Shown here one piece after another: positions 44,880 through 54,791 of a stretch of DNA of 64,000 bases; position 1 is the first letter of the stretch, and every line of letters begins with the position of its first letter. The position numbers and the translations under genes are program-made. Source of the stretch: Meghimatium bilineatum (Eukaryota > Mollusca > Gastropoda > Stylommatophora > Philomycidae); contig CM067298.1 in assembly GCA_034231615.1 (NCBI GenBank), positions 65,987,591 through 66,051,590 of the forward strand, written 5' to 3'. The notes beneath the pieces were generated by a model that saw only the letters and a program-made list of their open reading frames with translations, was not told the origin of the DNA and searched no databases.

Positions 44880-46785
44880 TAATATTTTTCACTTTTGGTC
44901 ACATTTCCCTTTGTCAGATCTTAACACAGTGGGAATGATAAACTTGGACAGTGGATTCCTGTCCTACATGTATTAATTCAACAACCAATTCGTCACACTC
45001 TAGAGACTTTCCATTCTTTCAAATTTTATTTCTGATTTCTGAACGTACTTACTCTATGACGGGTTCTGTTTTCAATTCGGTGTCTAGTTGTAGACATAAT
45101 GAAACGCCACAAATCTCAATCTCTTGTATCTTTTATCAGGATCGTTGTTTGTTTGTTGACTCCTTGCCATACCACGATGTCAGATGATCTAATTTAATCA
45201 CTCGCTGTTGTCATAATATCTCTTGTCCTCAATCTTACCCGTTGATAGGAACTATATTCTGCAGACCTTGTTGTCTTGTTTTCAGTGGGTCTTTAATGAG
45301 TCATTGTAGCACTAATTTTGACCATCTCGAGAAGGTATGCTGTTCTGCAGCATCTCATCACACAGGAGTATCTTTGATTAGAGAAGAGATCTGACATGCT
45401 GACTATATGGCCTATCACAACGAATTTGTGACTGAATCAAGATAGAATCAAGATTCCTTCAGTGGTACAAAACAAGATTTGCAGTTTCACTTTCTACCAC
45501 AAGCAATATCTGCTTGTTATGACATCCCACTAATGCGTCATCTTTGTAGATATTTAGCGTGCATTCGCTACAGACACCCATTCAACAACAGATGGATCAT
45601 GTTGGTTATATAGCATCATGCTAATCGTTCATTTTATACGAAAATATTATTTTAGTGCTGGTCTGAGGACGATCGTTTATCCTGTTTTAATGTACTCTGG
45701 GTGGACATCAAAGCGACTTGTACCAGGGATCATCTATTTCCCAAGGCAGTGTATATGAGGGTCGCCACTCAATTCGAGTGTTAGACACACCAGAAAGGAT
45801 TTGAACAATTTCTAGCGATGTTTCGTAAACAATTAAACTTGTGGTCTGGAACTAGGCACAGATAGTTAGTTACACTATATAGTTATAGAAGAAATAACAC
45901 TTTGACCCAAACATACATACGTTTCTCGTGATCTACGATGGGATAAATCTGCGATGCAAAAGCACGCAATACACAAAAGCGTGCTCCAGTGGTTCTTTTG
46001 AATTGGTCTAGAAGAACGTCCATATTGACTGAATATTCAGCCATTTCAGTTGATCCAAGAATTACTGATGCATTCCTTCTCGTTCTTCATCAGGCCTCAA
46101 GAACACTGACTTTCAAGTATGCATGTGTTCACATGTAGATCTAATTGATACGTCTATCAATATGTTGGAGATACATATTTCGTAATATAAATAAAGTCAT
46201 CATATACGAGACATATGAAAGAATTGACAATCTAGGATGGGAAATTATGGAATATTCATCGTAATTCCTAGCGATTCCCATATGTTTGGTTCACCGAAAA
46301 CCCACCTTCGTAGGAGACATTTCGTAAAGCAAGAAAATTTTGAAAATGAAGTGAAAATAGTGTTTAGAAAACAGAGCACCCAAATCTATGCAGTAGGTCT
46401 GCAGTAGTTATGACTAATCACACGATGGAATACGTGTATCAATGTTGGTGGAAATTACGTTGACAAATAAAAGGACAATATAGTTTTAAATTTAATAGTA
46501 TTCCAAATTGTTATCGTCTTTATTATTATTATCATTTTAATTTTATTTTTTTTGTACAGCCATTTGTGATTTACTTTTTGACTTGAACTATGTGTTCAAG
46601 GTTTGAGAACCTTTCAACGTTTTGGATAATTTTTTTTTAAAAAATACTTAAGGATCGTATATGATATTCTGAATGATGCTACGATGAAAGAGTAATAAGT
46701 AGCTAATACAACAAATGTTTGTGAATATTTTGTGAATATGTAATATTGAGCAGACTACATGAAGGTCATATCACGATAGGGTGCA
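44880..46785. other. No recognisable gene over 1.9 kb
   Basis: AT-rich, with the 78-codon frame at 44951-45187 the only one above 60 codons, and no motif. There is no clear internal repeat. This is one of the longest stretches here without mobile-element signature, and it could include old decayed elements or intronic/intergenic host DNA. Confidence 0.45.
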
Positions 46786-46789
46786 GGTA

Positions 46790-47250
46790 GCCGGAATAGA
46801 TTAATGAATATCACGAATTGAGTGTCATTAGTCGCTACATGCTGAGGGATATGTGCAGAAGTGAGTGTCGATAGTCGCTACATGCTGATGGATATGTGGA
46901 GAAGTGAGTGTCGTTAGTCGCTACATGCTGAGGGATATGTGGAGAAGTGAGTGTCGTTAGTCGCTACATGCTGAGGGATATGTGGAGAAGTGAGTGTCGT
47001 TAGTTGCCACATGCTGAGGGATAGATATGTGGAGAAGTGAGTGTCGTTAGTCGCTACATGCTGAGGGATATGTGGAGACGTGAGTTTCGTTAGTCGCTAC
47101 ATGCTGAGGGATATGTGGAGAAGTTAGTGTCGTTAGTCGCCACATGCTGAGGGATATGTGGAGAAGTGAGTGTCGTTAGTCGCTACATACTGAAGGATAT
47201 GTGGAGAAGTGAGTGTCGTTAGTCGCTACATGCTGAAGGATATGTGAGAA
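46790..47250 (+). repeat. Minisatellite, 43-bp unit, about 10 copies
   Basis: Units of AAGTGAGTGTCGTTAGTCGC with TACATGCTGAGGGATATGTG and GAG. Variants include TTGCCAC and an inserted ATAG near 47025. Confidence 0.95.
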
Positions 47251-47560
47251 GATTGAAACAGTTGTAGACCGATGGATTAATGTGCGGTGAGGATCAATTG
47301 CCAACCAACAAACAAACTAACTAACCAACCAATCGTTTAAATAACTGATTACTAGTCAACGAACTATTTAACAAACAAATTACGTAACTAACTAGCTGGC
47401 TATCCAAACTAGCTAAATACCTAATTCAACTACATAATTAACTAATTAGCTATCTAATTACATAAAGTTAGAAATTTATGTGATGTGGTCAACATAGGGC
47501 ACAACAAAATAATTAAAAGAAATTTGCAAATTAAAGTGTTATCAACAGTAACACTATTCT
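47251..47560. other. AT-rich sequence with repeated CTAACT words
   Basis: 47300-47470 is dense in short CTAACTA/ACCAACCA words but has no fixed period. No gene seen. Confidence 0.5.
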
Positions 47561-47564
47561 GATA

Positions 47565-47640
47565 CATAATACCGGAGACAAAGATCTATGGGGAGCCATA
47601 AAAGCCTGCCCCAGCCGGCATTGCACCTGATGATGATGAT
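47565..47640 (+). mobile_element. Possible LINE 3' terminus
   Basis: GACAAAGATCTATGGGGAGC and CCTGCCCCAGCCGGCATTGC, then (GAT)4. This looks like a LINE C-terminus (LWGAIKACPSRHCT) with a trinucleotide tail, but there is only one copy in the window. Confidence 0.35.
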
Positions 47641-47644
47641 CAAT

Positions 47645-47860
47645 AGTAAAGATGGCAAACTAATAGTGAAAGACAAGAGCAGACTACGTTTCACATAAAT
47701 AGCCTTCGTCAGGACGCAAACAGACAATCATTGACATGAAAACTTACACAGTATGGCGAGTAACACAACATAAGTAAAGAATATGGAATCAGACCAATGT
47801 TAGTTAAACCAACAGAAGCCCATTTTTTCTGCCACCTTGATAACTTATTGGCGTGGATGA
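47645..47860 (-). mobile_element. Penelope-like element 3' end fragment
   Basis: The reverse complement contains CTGACGAAGG followed closely by GAAACGTAGTC (47688-47713), the hammerhead-like arrangement seen at the ends of the Penelope-like copies at 7814-7840 and 9847-9872. The surrounding text (GTAAGTTTTCATGTCAATGA) has the same layout. No protein part remains. Confidence 0.5.
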
Positions 47861-48918
47861 GGAATATATGGAACGTGGACTATATTACGTCAGGGAAACA
47901 GTTTTGTACTTCTGTGTTTTGAGTTTTTATGTGGGTCGTCCGAGTCGGTCACCGCGCCTGTCACCAACACATACAATTACATACATAATGAGTTGCAGGC
48001 ACCTGGAATTTTTAGTACGTGCTGCGTTTAATGTGCTTGGCGGTAAAATTACACTTGCGGAACTTAATTAGCATCGTGGTAGCTTGGATCAAACATTCCG
48101 GCAATTCGCTTCCCCAACAACAACACTCTCCTGCCTCAATGTGGCCGTATAACAGTAGTCCTTTTCATAGGAAATATAACCGCGGGCGCTGCCGCTATTC
48201 CGTAGTTCCACGCCATTGGGATATTTGAACCGTTGGGACAAGTGTTAGTTTATTAGTTACTTGGTTAGTTACCTGAGTGCGATACAGCACTCGTCTATGG
48301 GCAGTTTATCTAACAATCTCATCTGTGCAGAGAAAAGAGAGGGGAAAACAGTTGCGGACGGTGAATTATTGATATATTTGATAGGGGAAATTTTAGAGCT
48401 ATCGTTCCGTTGCCGGTGTGAATTCTGAAATTAAAATGTGTTAATAATGTTTGGATTTCAACGAAAACACGAGCTTCATACTTTCACTGAGATACGGTGT
48501 GGATTTTCTTATATTTAGGCGAGGATTTGTAAATTATTTTGGTAAGTTTTTAAAATGTGATTTCAACTTTACTTCAATAATTTTTTAATTCATTTGTTTA
48601 CGATGGAGGATGGGGAATCTGCTGTCTTTTTCTGTGGTTATAGAGTGGTGGTTGTTGTAAACCTGTACGCCCTTGGCATACCTGCATGTAGTGGTGTCTA
48701 TCTTTTTTGTCTCCCTGACAGCTGCCGCGTTTTCTACTCACTTGTCATACTATCTCAATGTATTTAATTGAAAATAAAATTTCTTATATATTTTCACATA
48801 ATTTTACTACATTAAAGTTAATTTATAATAATTACGAGATTTATAGATAAGACTGTACGAGATACAAGTAGATATTTTTTAATAGAGCATATATTCTTTA
48901 ATCTGGTACCTCTTCCTT
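47861..48918. other. Unique region, partly GC-rich; no proven gene
   Basis: 48080-48240 is notably GC-richer (CCGCGGGCGCTGCCGCTATT) than its surroundings. ATTTTGGTAAGTTTTT at about 48535-48550 fits a strong splice-donor consensus. It could be a promoter and untranslated first exon of a host gene, but there is no coding evidence. Nothing else is recognised. Confidence 0.3.
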
Positions 48919-48931
48919 TCCATTCTTTCTT

Positions 48932-48964
<33 letters not shown>

Positions 48965-48972
48965 TCCTCTCT
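48919..48972. repeat. (CT)n microsatellite
   Basis: Pyrimidine-rich CTTT/CT run. Confidence 0.95.
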
Positions 48973-49084
48973 TTCGCATTCGTTGTAGTTTTCTTTAAAT
49001 AAATGTCACCTATAAAATAAATTGATCTCTTGATCGCGCTAATCCGGACATGTAGTTTTTATATCTAGTTCTTGTTAGAACACT

Positions 49085-49570
49085 TAATATGAAGAAAGAA
49101 TTATTAAAGAAAATATAGATGAAACAAATAAAATATTTTGGACACATTAAAAGACCATGGCTCAAAAATACAACAACAAGAGACAAAAGGGGATCTTTTT
49201 GTAAATGGATGCCTGCATACAATTGAGGATTGAAATGATATGATAAGACCACTAATAAGTTATTCATATATACACATTCAACGAATATCATTAGAGATAT
49301 AACTCAAGAAATAGTTCTAGAGATGGAGAGGACATACGGTAAGAAAACTAACAGAAGGTTATATATGACAAGCTTGTTGAAGACTTTACTTGAGGGTATA
49401 GTCGAAGGGAGGCGAGCAGGAGGTAGGCAGAGATACAAGTGGGAGAATAACATCACGAGATGGACAGGTTACAGTCTAGCAGAATGCACCACCAAAACAA
49501 GAGACAGGGGATGTCGGAGGTCTGTTGCAGCCAACCTTCATTGCGGAGATGGCACTTATTGATGATGGTA
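49085..49570 (+). mobile_element. L-A LINE 3' end, interrupted by R3
   Basis: Left part AACACTTAATATGAAGAAAG to AAAATATTTTGGACACATTA. Right part from CTTGTTGAAGACTTTACTTG encodes VEGRRAGGRQRYKWENNITR and TTKTRDRGCRRSVAANLHCG in one frame (49323-49562). The 3' end is GGCACTTATTGATGATGG. R3 lies between them. Confidence 0.85.
49155..49370 (+). mobile_element. R3 repeat, copy 1 (inside L-A)
   Basis: About 213 bp, from GGCTCAAAAATACAACAACA to GAAGGTTATATATGACAA, almost identical to 50620-50830 (>90% by eye). No terminal inverted repeat or clear target duplication. Non-coding. Confidence 0.75.
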
Positions 49571-49900
49571 TCTAGTTAGTGTGTTGCTATACCATCTACC
49601 TGTAATTTAGCCTGTAACGTAATTAATGTAATTAATTTAGTTGAAATAAATAATTGTATATAGTAGTTGTCTGTTGTATGTTTCCTATAAAGAACAAATT
49701 CGATAACAGAAAACATGAACATCCTGAACAGATTTGAATTTGCACAGAGAAAAGATCCCCCAAAAATATAACCAGCTAATAGGAACCAGATTACGTTAAG
49801 TGAAACAACCCTTCAGAAGGCAGAATCCTGCAAGTACATTGGCAACATTATAAACAATAATGGCTGATGAAGGAAACAGACATGGTCAGTAGGATAACAC
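49571..49900. other. No recognisable gene
   Basis: AT-rich. A stretch at 49700-49870 (CAGAAAACATGAACATCCTG...AACAATAATGGC) may be LINE-derived (GNIINNNG-like) but is too decayed to assign. Confidence 0.4.
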
Positions 49901-49904
49901 TTCT

Positions 49905-50185
49905 TCATCAACTTTATTGTTCTCAAACTCCTGCACTTTAGGATGGTGCCGTAAGGAGAACAGAATACGTTGTGTCATGGTTTACAGTTTTGCTGCGATA
50001 TTTACACCGTTCGGACTGACACATCCGACTTCAGCACGACTTCTGGGTCACTTTTACCCAAAATCGTATGGGACAATCAACTTCATCCCATAATTCCTTA
50101 GTCGTCGCTTGCAACATCTAGGAAAGGTAAACAGTATTTCTATTCTTTGCTTTCCTGTCAGCTCTCGGTAACACCAGGGCGGTTA
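49905..50185 (-). mobile_element. S1 SINE-like repeat, near full length
   Basis: On the plus strand, CTTCTTCATCAACTTTATTG to CTCTCGGTAACACCAGGGCG in S1 order (GCGTTGTGTCATGG-type, GACACATCCGACTTCAGCAC, CATCCCATAATTCCTTAGTC). More diverged than the 58040 and 63035 copies. Confidence 0.8.
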
Positions 50186-50204
50186 AATATTATCATCTAT
50201 CTAT

Positions 50205-50430
50205 GTTTCTTCTGCGCTGAATACGATGGATACTGTAGAATTCAGAGCTCTCCTGTTCAAGTGTGTAATTCTTGCATGTTGTTGAGTCCCATAGTCATAA
50301 CATTTATGATAGTTGGTCTGCGAAGAGTTTCTCTTATCTTCCTCTTTTTATTTTGCCATCTGGTACCCATTTTAATGCTTGTATTGGCAGTCTGTTTTCA
50401 TTCATTTTAAGTATATGTCCGATAAAGGAC
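50205..50430 (-). mobile_element. L-F LINE C-terminal fragment
   Basis: The reverse complement encodes SFIGHILKMNENRLPIQALK and DGKIKRGRSEKLFADQL, parallel to RTYIGHILRM...GERKQGRPK of the L-F copy at 28827. The 3' end GCGCAGAAGAAACATAG suggests an A/G-rich tail. Confidence 0.7.
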
Positions 50431-50619
50431 ATAGTTTTTTCCCCCTTGTTGTAGAAATATATTGTTGTTTATTGTCTTCTCTTATCTGCTTTTTTTACTA
50501 ATGATATTAAGAGGATAATAATAAATCAAGAGAAATATTATAGTATTAGAAAATATGGAAATCACAAGAAATAAAATAAAGAATAGTTAACTGAAATATT
50601 AAATTCGTACTTTCTAAAT
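50431..50619. other. No recognisable gene
   Basis: AT-rich spacer; nothing recognised. Confidence 0.4.
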
Positions 50620-50830
50620 GGCTAAAAAATATAACAACAAGAGACAAAAGGGGATCTTTTTGTAAATGGATGCCTGCATACAATTGAGGACTGAAATGGT
50701 ATGATAAGACCTCTAATAAGATATTCATATATAAACATTCAAAGGACATCATTAGAGATATAACTCAAGAAATAGTTCTAGAGATGGAGAGGACAACGGT
50801 AAGAAAACTAACAGAAGGTTTTATATGACA
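50620..50830 (+). mobile_element. R3 repeat, copy 2
   Basis: Near-identical to 49155-49370 in the same orientation, 1.46 kb away. It ends GAAGGTTTTATATGACAAAC. The shared right boundary and differing flanks define the repeat's end. Confidence 0.75.
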
Positions 50831-51182
50831 AACATTGTTCTGCAACCCACAGGAAACTAGAAGCGTCAAGGCTTACGTGAAGAAAGGTAAGATACAGGTA
50901 AGTAAATGATGAATAAGACTTGGGGAAAAAAATCGGTAGCTAAAGATTGGATAACATGGAATAGATTTGCTGTGGACTTATGCTCCACTGGTCACGAAAG
51001 GCAAATATATTAGCTGGCGCCGTTTTATATATATATATATATATATAAACTTCATGTACACAAAACGTTCAAAGAGGTGTCCTTTCTTTGTTAATGTTTT
51101 TCGTTCACTTTGTTAGGGAATGTTCTTGAATTATGTTTTTATGCTGCTGAGCTCAAATAGGGTTCAACGATAACCGGACATA

Positions 51183-51262
51183 ATATTCCCAGACAAAATA
51201 TCTCCAGAAAAAATATCTCTAGAGAAAATATCACCAGACAAAATATATCCAGACAAATATCA
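51183..51262 (+). repeat. 15-bp tandem repeat, left block
   Basis: Units of AAAATATCTCCAGAC with variants. Separated from the right block by about 250 bp of other sequence (51263-51510) containing short hairpins, so the array may be split by an insertion. Confidence 0.85.
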
Positions 51263-51514
51263 CTAGACACTCCATCGACACCAGCACCTTGAAGTGCTGA
51301 TGTGGTTTAGTTCAGCCATCAGGAGCTGGAAACTAAGGCTGGTCGGGCAGTCTCACTCGAGCAGTACCACAGTCCGGCCCAAGTAAGCAGGGTGCTGAAG
51401 ACGGAAGCAACCAGCCAGAAGAGGCATAATAATCAGGATGCCACATACAAAACACAATGGGAAAATGTGTATATCCAATAAACAGATATAAATATGTTTC
51501 AAGTGAACGAAAGA

Positions 51515-51752
51515 AGTAAAAAAATCTCCAGACAAAATATCTTCAGGCAAAATATCTCCAGACAAGTATCTCAAGGCAAAATATATCCAGACAAAATATC
51601 TCCAGGCAAAATATCCCCAGATAAAATATCTCCAGACAAAATATCTTCAAGCAAAATGTCTCGAGACAAAATATTTTCAGACCTAATATATCCAGACAAA
51701 TATCTCCAAAGAAAAAAAGAATATCTTAGGCATATCTTAGAATATCTCCAGA
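51515..51752 (+). repeat. 15-bp tandem repeat, right block
   Basis: About 14 units of AAAATATCTCCAGAC/GGC. Since 15 is a multiple of three the array keeps an open frame (51494-51778) coding for S-P-G/D-K-I pentapeptides. There is no sign that this is translated. Confidence 0.9.
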
Positions 51753-52150
51753 CAAGGATGGTAGGAGAAAGAGATTAAATAGTAAGAAACATGTCAAAGG
51801 GAAGAAAAAAATGGAATGGTCCAGCAAAATAAGAGAAAACAGACATAGCATTACGAGAAATATTCGTGGACGAGATAATGATGAGATATGCAATAAAATG
51901 AGATAGAAACTTAATAATAAAACGGGTAACTGATCTCAGTGTAGTCCAGAGGAGAACCGATGGTAAAATGGCCTGTTAACAATTTTTTTTTACCAAATAC
52001 TATGTGTCCAAAGTCACGTGATGGATGCGGGAAGATCTAACGTGGATAAAGAACAAAGGCTGAAGTCAGAACATAAAACGAGCACCTCATCAGGCTGACA
52101 AGGACAATAAAGTATAATCGAACGCGAGGCAAGCCCGTAGATGAGAAAAA
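51753..52150 (-). mobile_element. R2 (Penelope-like 3' end), left copy
   Basis: The plus strand from GATGGTAGGAGAAAGAGATT through TCAGTGTAGTCCAGAGGAGA, CGTGGATAAAGAACAAAGGC and ACAAGGACAATAAAGTATAA is the reverse complement of 52755-53165, at roughly 75-80% identity. Truncated before the hammerhead-like terminus. Confidence 0.75.
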
Positions 52151-52754
52151 AGGTGGGAACAGGGAGAGAGGCAGATATGCTTCACAGGATGATCAAAATT
52201 ACCAAAAGGATGGGATCGAATAGAAACGGATAGGGCCGAAAGGTGCAGATATCGCGATCCAACAAACCAACTACGACGCGACTAAGGTTCATAAAATAAC
52301 GATGAGGTAGGTAAACGGAGATATAAGGAACCATAGAGAACGTGATTTAAGAGAAGAAGGAAAGAAGTAGGAAGAAAGATACAACCTGAAACCGTAGTAG
52401 CAATCCGATGATGGCCCACGAAATATAACAGAAATATGCATCAGGAGATGGACATGCGGATATGAGGAGAAGGACATGGGGGCCAGAGAGTGTACTACTA
52501 AACGATGGGGACATCCGCGTCGTAATGAGGTATCACTGTATAGATGGAGTGGTGGGCCGTACTAGAAAGACAAAGGGTGATTGATGAAAGAGATAACATG
52601 AAAATACAGTGCCGAAGAAGGGAGAACCTGTGGTAGAAGGAGAAGCAGGAACGAAACCTTTTGCACTGACGGAGAGAAGTAAATCCAACGCAGCTACCAA
52701 TGCATTTAAAGTGCAGTGTAAGCTACAGGGGTTAGTGTCGGACAGTCGTAAGTC
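52151..52754. other. Spacer between the R2 copies
   Basis: Purine-rich; no recognisable protein. A short piece at 52228-52260 (GGGCCGAAAGGTGCAGATAT) resembles the middle of S1. Confidence 0.4.
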
Positions 52755-53240
52755 AATGTCATGAGTCCCATATATTGTGGTCTTGCCTGACGACCGATTA
52801 TTCTTTATTGCCTTTGCCAGCCTTAAGAGGTGTTTTTTAATGTTCCAACTTCTGCCTTTGTCCGTTATCCACGTTCGATCTGCTCATTCCCATCAGGTGA
52901 TCTTGGACACATCGTACTTGGTAAAGAAAGTAATAAATTTTACCGCCGATTCTCCTCTGAACTACACTGAAATAAGTATCCCATTTTATTATTAAATTTG
53001 TATCTCATTGTATAGTTTATGTCATCACTATTTCATTCACCATTTCTTCTCTTCATGCCATGTCTGTCTTCTCCTAGCTGGACCCTTCCAGCTTTGACCT
53101 GGATCTTCCCTATGATATTTTTGTTACCACTCTTTAATCTCTTCCTCCTACCATCCTCATATGTGCTTTCCCACGTTAAATACATTATTTATTTTGTTTG
53201 CTATTTTTCGTCATGATGAAGGTTTTTAGTCGAAACATTG
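52755..53240 (+). mobile_element. R2 (Penelope-like 3' end), right copy
   Basis: Partner of 51753-52150. It extends further 3' to a hammerhead-like segment at 53213-53236 (GATGAAGG, a 7-nt spacer, then CGAAACATTG), the same arrangement as in the Penelope-like termini at 9847-9872 and 47688-47713. A clear GIY-YIG domain is not recognisable, so assignment to Penelope-like elements rests on the terminus. Confidence 0.6.
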
Positions 53241-53519
53241 TCTGTCGCTGTGTCTCGTTGCTAGTTTATTTTTCTTTTGGCTAATATTGGTAACACTTGT
53301 ACTTATTTCTTAGTCAATTTTAACTAGAAAGGTAAGCGTCGGCGGCTACGTCGCTAAGACGCAAGACAACGGCAAAAGGGTCAAGCATGTTTGATCGCGG
53401 ACATATGCATCTGTGAACATGCTTTGGGGTTGGCGACCAGCGTATAAACACGAGAACCAATTCTCCTGTACGGTTGGCCTACTAGCGATATGGTGTATAG
53501 ACGTCCACCGATCATCGGA

Positions 53520-53680
53520 GGTGATAAACAAACTGAGCGTATTAGTTACTATCACAGAAGTGAGATGTGTCGGGCCATTGCTGCAAATAATACAGTAACA
53601 CATCACGCTAGAAATCTAAGACCATTTTCCCGCTATCAGAGAGATCCTCTGGGAGTTTGAGAAAGAACGCACAAAACCAG
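53520..53680 (+). mobile_element. S1-related repeat, subfamily with 5110
   Basis: GATGTGTCGGGCCATTGCTG and CGCTATCAGAGAGATCCTCT with GGGAGTTTGAGAAAGAACGC parallel 5117-5255. The GAA tail is eroded. Confidence 0.6.
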
Positions 53681-53729
53681 TAAGAAAATGATATTTTCAA
53701 GCAAATAAACATAACTATCTTTATCATTC

Positions 53730-54085
53730 ATCACCATCATCAAGTTCCGTCTCCGTAACAGAGGTTGGCTGCAACAGACCTCCAACATTCCCTGTCTCTT
53801 GTTTTGGTGGTGAACTCTGCTAGACTGTAACCTGCCCATCTTGTGATGTTCTCTCCCAGTTGTATCTCTGCCTATCTCTTGATCGCTTCCCTTAGACTTT
53901 ACCTTCAAGTAAGGTCTTCAATAAGGTGTCATGTATTTTAATGTGTCCAAAATATTTTATTTGCCTGACCTTTATTTCTGTTAGTAATTCTTTTTTCATA
54001 TTAAGTGTTTTTAGAACCAATTTGTTTATTTACTTCTCTTTTCATGATGTTCTTCCTATTCTTCTATATACCCACAAATCATTGG
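53730..54085 (-). mobile_element. L-A LINE 3' end
   Basis: Plus-strand tail CATCACCATCATCAAGTTCC, then GCTAGACTGTAACCTGCCC, then TAAGGTCTTCAATAAGGTGT and ATTCTTCTATATACCCAC. Truncated close to the mariner left end at 54120. Confidence 0.85.
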
Positions 54086-54341
54086 AAATTATCATTCATA
54101 CATCAAAGTTAACATTTTAGGGATGGTCAAAGGATATCGCTTCCTAATTTTTATCTAAGCAAATACTGTATCGATGTGCAATCTGTTAAATTTTCTAGAA
54201 TTCCCAAATACCCTTCTGCATTGTATTTCTATAGCATAACCAATCTGTTTCATTAACAGATTGCAACACAGTAACTGTTTACAAATGGTTGCTAAAGAAA
54301 TACGGCTAAATTAACGATATATCATATAATTTCTCAATGCT

Positions 54342-54791
54342 AAAGGCGAAACCCCAATTCGCATTCATGAACGTTTGAAGAATGTGTATGGAGATTCAAC
54401 AGTAGATGTTTGCTGTGTCCGACGTTGCGTACATCTTTGTGGCGAATCTGAAGTATGGCAACCTTCAATGGATGATGCGAAACGGAATGGTCGTCCGTCT
54501 ACCGCAGTGACACCACACAACATTCATAGAGTTGATGACATCATTCGTGGGGATCATCGAGTAACACTGGATGAACTGCATTCCACGTTGTTCATTAGCA
54601 AAGGTAGTGTCCAAAACAGTGTTAAAGATCTGGGTTATTCAAAGGATTTGGGAGACCAGGATGTTGACAGACAGAAATAAACAAGGAAAACACACCAATG
54701 AAGCGATTGGAGAATTTAGCTGAACAGTATTACCACATCTCCCTTCCAGTTCCTATCTTGCACCTTCAGACTTCTATCTGTTTAGACCACT
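54342..54791 (+). pseudogene. mariner transposase pseudogene, N-terminal and DDE-end parts
   Basis: 54375-54680 encodes the helix-turn-helix DNA-binding part: GDSTVDVCCVRRCVHL, RNGRPSTAVTP and TLDELHSTLFISKGSVQNSV, typical of mariner. After a deletion and frame changes, the catalytic-domain end SSSYLAPSDFYLFRPL lies at 54744-54791, including the mariner L-A-P-S-D-x-x-L-F signature with the third acidic residue. The first two catalytic Asp motifs are deleted. It is broken at the R1 insertion, where FRPL is duplicated, and resumes at 56279. Confidence 0.9.

Noticed and set aside
52777-52995. 72-codon plus-strand frame as a host exon
   Set aside because: It lies in the R2 repeat, whose inverted copy at 51753-52150 does not preserve the frame.
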